DNA from: Pachyseris speciosa
Taxonomy: Eukaryota > Cnidaria > Anthozoa > Scleractinia > Pachyseridae
NCBI GenBank assembly: GCA_016490735.1
Contig: JAEMWC010000125.1
Span: 456,001 to 520,000 of the forward strand
Reading direction: 5' to 3'
DNA: 64,000 bases
A program made the position numbers and the translations under genes. Under the pieces are notes generated by a model. It was not told the origin of the DNA and searched no databases. It was given only the letters and a program-made list of their open reading frames with translations. This document shows, in pieces, positions 39,835-45,800 of this stretch; the stretch's first letter is position 1; the number at the start of each line of letters is the position of its first letter.

Positions 39835-42800
39835 CTTTATTAATAACAATAAAAATTATACCTATTTAGAACTGTCATAGACTAAAAATTTTGATGAAAT
39901 AATGAAAATATTTAAAAATCCTAGAAAAACAAATCTACAAACTCGATGCCATAATTAGGCTTTCTAAAAATTAGCGGACGCGCTATCATTAGGCAAATAA
40001 TAATAATGATAGTGATACTACTACTACTACTACTAATAATAATAATAATAACAATAATAATAAAAATAACAATTATAGAATTAGTATCATGTGGTGTGTG
40101 TAATATCACACAGAGGAAAGAGTCATCTTTATGGGAAACATGAAGTAATTTAAGACCCATGAGCCATAGTTTTTGATGGTCATTGTACTTATTTCTTCTC
40201 AGATTTCAAATGGCAGCCCAATCATCAAAGTCAAGGTGCGTTGATCCTTTGTTTTACAATCGCTATCTTTCTTCTTTCATTTGGCACTGATTTAAGCTAA
40301 ATTTATCAGAGTTCCCTTATTTATAACTCATTTTGTTCCCCTTCAAACTCCTTGTCTCCTTTCAAGTCAATCAAACATCCTTCCGTTAGTAATTGATTTC
40401 TCTTATTTTTTCAGTTACTTCGCAGAACAAAGTAACAAACTTTTACTCGTTTATATGCATGCAAGTCATCTTTATATTTACAGTTTAATTTAATTCCAAA
40501 TTTACTCTATTCTTTTAAAATGTAGCTCTTGAAGGCTATGTCCATCAACTAAGTACAGTAAAAACTGCAACTAACGCAACAACAAAGTATTTCGACTGGA
40601 AGATGCAAACCTCCAATGAAGAGTCAACTTAATGCAGGCTTTCCAACAAAAATCCCCTGTGAGAATAACTGGCATTAGAAGGAAACAGGGTGGAACTATT
40701 GACTATCACATCGCCAAAGCAGCCAAGATAAAGCCAACTACACTAGACTTTTCATACAATGAATCATGTGCAAACAATCTGTTAAATGTTCAACAAGCCC
40801 TGGCAGCCAATCGATATGAGACACTTTACTTAAAAGTAAAAGTGATCAATAAGCCAGATAATAAGCAACCAACAGTTAAAAAAATGGTCAAACAAAGTAC
40901 AAGGTTGATTGTATGATAGCAGATGACAGCGGCTCCATGAAAATTGTACTGTGGGAAGACGCAATTGATCAAGTGCATGCTGACAAAAGTTATCACTTCA
41001 AAAACAACAAAGTCAGCATATTTGCTGAAAGATATGTCAACACCAGTGAGTCGACCACCATCACAGAAATACAACATATTGAAAATATGAATTTAACAGC
41101 CTCTGAAATCCATGAAAACATAATCACCGGCCAATGTCTGGGGATAGATGTTCAAAAAACCTGGGAATGTATTGCATGCAACTACAGAATTGAAAAAGTG
41201 CCAGATGCTGAACAAACGATCAGTTGCCCAAAATGTAACATTACCACTTTGTGTAGTGTTTTATAACCAAAACGTGTTTGCCAGCTTCTTATAAAAAGTG
41301 GAATGAGAAGCTGCATAGCTTTACTTGTTTTAATGACGCAATTGAAAGTTTCCTTAAAGCCACTGATTTTAAAACATCTGTTTCAGGACTTGATGTTGAT
41401 GCGTTAAAAAGCTACTTCTACACGCTGGTCAAAGGAAGATGTTTGTAGACAAACGTGCACGTCTTGTAGTTCAGTTTTTTGCTGACGGAGAATAACTAGT
41501 TTGATATGGTTGCCAGCTTCTTATAAAAAGCGGAGAGAAGCAACATAGCCATATTTGTTTGTTTCCTTAAAGCCACTGGTATCAAAACACCTGTCACACA
41601 ACTTGATGTAGTTGAGTTTGTAACTTGACGTTCCTGTTTCAGTTTTTAAATAAATGTTTCATTTTGACTGTGAGCTCTCCGTTTTATAAATCCAGCCTCG
41701 TGTTTCAGCACAGGATTGTAGGATTTTGCACATTGTTCTTCAAATTGTTTACCAAAATTACACGCATGTTGGGCACAGACTAACATAATGCTGATTTTAT
41801 TGAAAATGAGACCCCTCCCCCACAAGTGAAATGCAATACCTAAAATGCCATTTGCCCATTTCCCTGCCCTCTCCCCTTCCTCCAAGTAGTACCCGAATGT
41901 TCCTTACCCTACTGCTGGCTTGGAGTGAAACTACCGCGAACTATATTAGCCTAAATGAAGTGAAACCAACAAGTAGGCAAACCCGAGTAACAACCTGCAA
42001 ACCTCAAAACAACAACCACAGTAGCTTCTAACCCTATGGTGTTCACAATACTGTTTTTAAAAAGCAGAAACAGAGTGGTGTCCATGACAGGTTCCATTTG
42101 TTTCCAACCCTTGGTATGTCGTGAAATCAGTCAAAATAATCTCATCAGTTCCAAGCACTAGACTCGTTTACCCTACTGGGAACCTGTTTTTAACAATGTA
42201 CCTAATGCAAACACGCGAACACGGGAGCCTGGGAGTTCCGAAGTTCTTTGAATGCATCCCAGGTCAATGACGGGGTTTTCATAGGTCTTCTGGCATTCAC
42301 CATCCCACTCTGAAAAGCGTCCATTCTAGTATTCTTTTATGAAAAAGCCTACAAATGGTGCGCTCCGGTATACTCGTGTTTGGAAAAGCGGATCAAATCA
42401 AACCAAATCAAATCAATTTATTTAAGCTCGATAGCGTGGGGAGTGGTTGCCCAATCTCCCGAGCTGGGGGCTCATGTATTAAACGCCCGAGCATTCCGAA
42501 TCGAATTGCCAAGCTGAGCAAGTATTATGGGGTCAAGATTTTACCAAGACATTTCCAAAATGCTTTTATTTTTATTTCAGTATTTGCAAATAATAGAGAC
42601 TTGTTTTACTTGTTTTTAGAGGTCGCCAAGAAGCCTGGTCATTGTGGGAGATTACCGGACAGCCCTTACAACCTTAAAGGTCGAAAAGATGAGTGCGAGC
42701 ACATTATTAATAGCTTGTGTTCAAACAAGGCCGTTGAAGTCGTGGCGCCGCCCGGGTACGGAAAAACCTCAGTCGTGGTGCAAGTTGCTCATACAATGAT

Positions 42801-45800
42801 CCGACAACATGAAAAATTTGTTGCCTACTTGAATCCCAGGGGAGTATACTGCGTTGAAGATCTGGGAAGTGAAATAATTGAGGCATTAGGCGGTACTCCC
42901 GGCGAGAATACGATAAAGGAAAGCTTGCGCTGCCTTAGGTCTTTGAAAGCCAATAATGTGGTGTTAATCATTGATAACCTTGATACCTTGTTACATCTTG
43001 AACAAAATCACGTTGAATCTTCGATTCATCCTGATATGGAATGGTGCTCCAAAATTCGTGGAAGGTACAAGAAGGATGACTTCTTATCTTTCATAAAAGA
43101 GATAGCGCAAACTGGAAGAATTCATCTCGTTCTGACATCAACAGAAACCAATGATTTCAGTGTCTCTTTTCCAACTGAATTGGTCGAATTAAAGCCTTTA
43201 AATGATGACCATTCCTCAGAGTTATTCAAAGAGTGCGGCAGCAGTCTGGATGAGGATACCATGAAGAAGCTGGTTAACATTTGCGGCGGTATTCCGCTGA
43301 TCATTTGTACTTTGTTGTCACTCCTGAAGAAGAGGAATGCTCAGAACTTGCCTCGCAGGCTTTCTAACTGCACACCACTCGAACTCATAACAGAACTCAG
43401 CCCAGAGTTTTTGCCCCCTGAGGATCGCATTGATCAGTGCCTAAAACTTTGCTTTCACCGTCTGAGTCAGGAAAATCAAGAAGTTCTAGTAATGCTTTCC
43501 ACCTTTCCACACAGATTTACTCTGTTACAGTTTCAAGCGGTGTTTCAGTCATTAACCAATCTTGATTTGGAGCGGTGCGTGAATTCACTGAAACAAAGCA
43601 GTCTCCTTCGTTTTGAGAGGGAAAGTTGTCATTTTTGCATCAACCGAATCATCAGAACATTTTGTTCAACCCAACCCACGCACAAAGAAGCCAAATCGTA
43701 CTTCATTCGCCATTACAGTGATCTTGTAGTCACCTTAAGCGAGAGATTTTTCAGCGTTGATTCGAAGACTGCCATTGAACAATACAGGCTTGAGAAAGAG
43801 AACTTTAGAGAAGCCACTGCGTGGTGCGAGAATGGACATCTTGAACTCGATCAAGAGTTGAGAGAGTATTGTATCGATGCCTTTAGCAAAGCAGCCGTCT
43901 TTCTCGCCAAAGTGATGAGAAAACGAGAGTTTGAGTCACTCTTCTGCAAACTTTACTCTCAAAGCCGTGATGACTTACGACGCAGTTCTTGTTTGACCGC
44001 AGTCGGAACGAAGATAGTGTTAAGCTGCACGTGTTCGCCTCAAATCTGCTCCAGGGCGTGGCTCCGCGCAAAGAGCGTTTTGCTGAAAGCAAATGAAATT
44101 CAGTTAGGACTGAAGACAGTGGATGAGGCCACCAGAGCCCAATGCCTGAGCAAGCTTGGGTTCTGTTTCGTTCGAGAAGGCCTCGATGACGAGGGCTTTG
44201 GGTATCTCAATCAGGCGATTATACTACGAACGAAGCTTCGCGAACAAACAAACAAGGCTGAGGACAAAGTTATGTTGGCTGCTTGCTTCAACGACGTAGC
44301 AGGTTTACTTTCTTATAATTTTGTTTTACTTAAAGTAGTTGGAAAAGTACTTGATAGTCTGGCCCAGGAAACGAAAAGTTAAAATTACCTCATAAGTGGA
44401 TAAAAGGTACGCATACCGAGTCTTTGGGCTCGTCACGAAAGACGTCTCCGTTGGAGGCTGATCTGAAGAGGTTTGATTTCTTAAGAATCTATGATGCTGT
44501 TTTGGTGAAGGAGAAGAAACTGCTGTAGTAATTAACTTTGGCCACCAAAGAAGAAATTCGAGAGCTAACGTTCCAAACCATAGCCCTTACGCAAAGCTGG
44601 TGAATCGTCCTCACGAAGGGCTAACGCTCAAAACGTTACTTCTGGAATGTGTTTACGGTGTGCATTTTTTTCTTTCAGCTTCATTGGCCAATCGATACAA
44701 TAAACTAAAATAATAAATATAGATAATGAGTATTAAAATAGAGCCCAAAGGTGTTAGCACGAAATGAACATGTAACCCATGCGAGGCGCAACCCCAGACT
44801 TAAATAACAATAAAAAACACTAATGAAAGTTTGTTATAGATTCAGCTGCTAAAAGCAAATATTCAGTATCACTGTATTTTTTTCTTGTTATCAAATAGCT
44901 TCAATGATGCTACAGAGGAAACACATGGCAGCTCTTCAAATCAGGAAAACCTTCGTCTTGCCAGTCTACAAAGCGAACCTTGGTAGCCACCCCTTTTTGG
45001 CCACGACGTTTGGCTGGATTGCCAAAAGTTACCATGAGCTGGGTGACTATGACAACGCCATCGAATTTGCCACACAAGCTCTTGAAATCCGGAAATCGAC
45101 ATTAGGACGACACCAAGAAACGGCAAGGTCGCATTACGATTTGGGTGACTCTCTTTCAGCGAAAGAGGATTTCAGTCGGTGAGTTGACAGAGTCGACATC
45201 AGTTTTCTAGGTTATCAAATCACCGTGCCCTGAACAATAAATTTCAACTGATAAAAAAGACGTGCGTATCCGGAGAAACGGTTCAAGATCCACAGAAAAT
45301 AATGGAATTGAGGTCCGTTCCTGAACTGAATCGTCCTCGGATATGCTACAAAAGACTCGAGACGGAGGGGTGGAATTAAGACAACAGGGACTTTTAACGG
45401 TGGCCCGAGCGGAAAAGTCTACCTTTAGTAAAATGTGGAAACCCCCTTGAATTGTATGAATGAGTACAAACCTTCCTGTTTGAGCTTTGAAATTAAATTG
45501 GCTTTACGGAGAATAAAGGCATTTTCGCAAATCCATTGCGAAATTGTTTCGTTTGTTAGTTTGTTCACGGTTTTTACGATAACCCTCTGAAAGCACGACT
45601 GCAATATATTGCTAAAAGCAATTTAAATTGCTTTTAGCAATAAAATGTCTAAAAACATTCCAAATTTCGTCAATGTGTTGAATGCCAGTGTGGTTTGCGC
45701 GCTCTTAGTTTCAATCGACCTTTGTAGATACTTTGATACTCTCAGGCAATTCTCGTTTGTTTAAAGTCACTAATGAAGCATTTATTTTATTGTGGTATAC

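Larger units (their letters stand above)
35921..41500 (+). mobile_element. degenerate Helentron (Helitron-group transposon)
   Basis: On one strand and in order: a 2A-like motif, OTU fragment, Lys/Arg-rich region, DUF6570-like region, Pif1-type helicase, AP-endonuclease-like domain and an RPA-like ORF. Helicase joined to an AP endonuclease and an RPA partner is the hallmark of Helentrons, a rolling-circle lineage. The HUH Rep nuclease expected between the DUF6570-like part and the helicase is missing (jump near 37358-37542), and stops and frameshifts occur throughout, so it is dead. It fills most of the intron before the NB-ARC exon. Confidence 0.78.

Noticed and set aside
42355..42619. N-terminal extension of the NB-ARC ORF from 42355
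   Set aside because: A good acceptor at 42618-42619 in phase 1 and repeat-like sequence upstream indicate intron.
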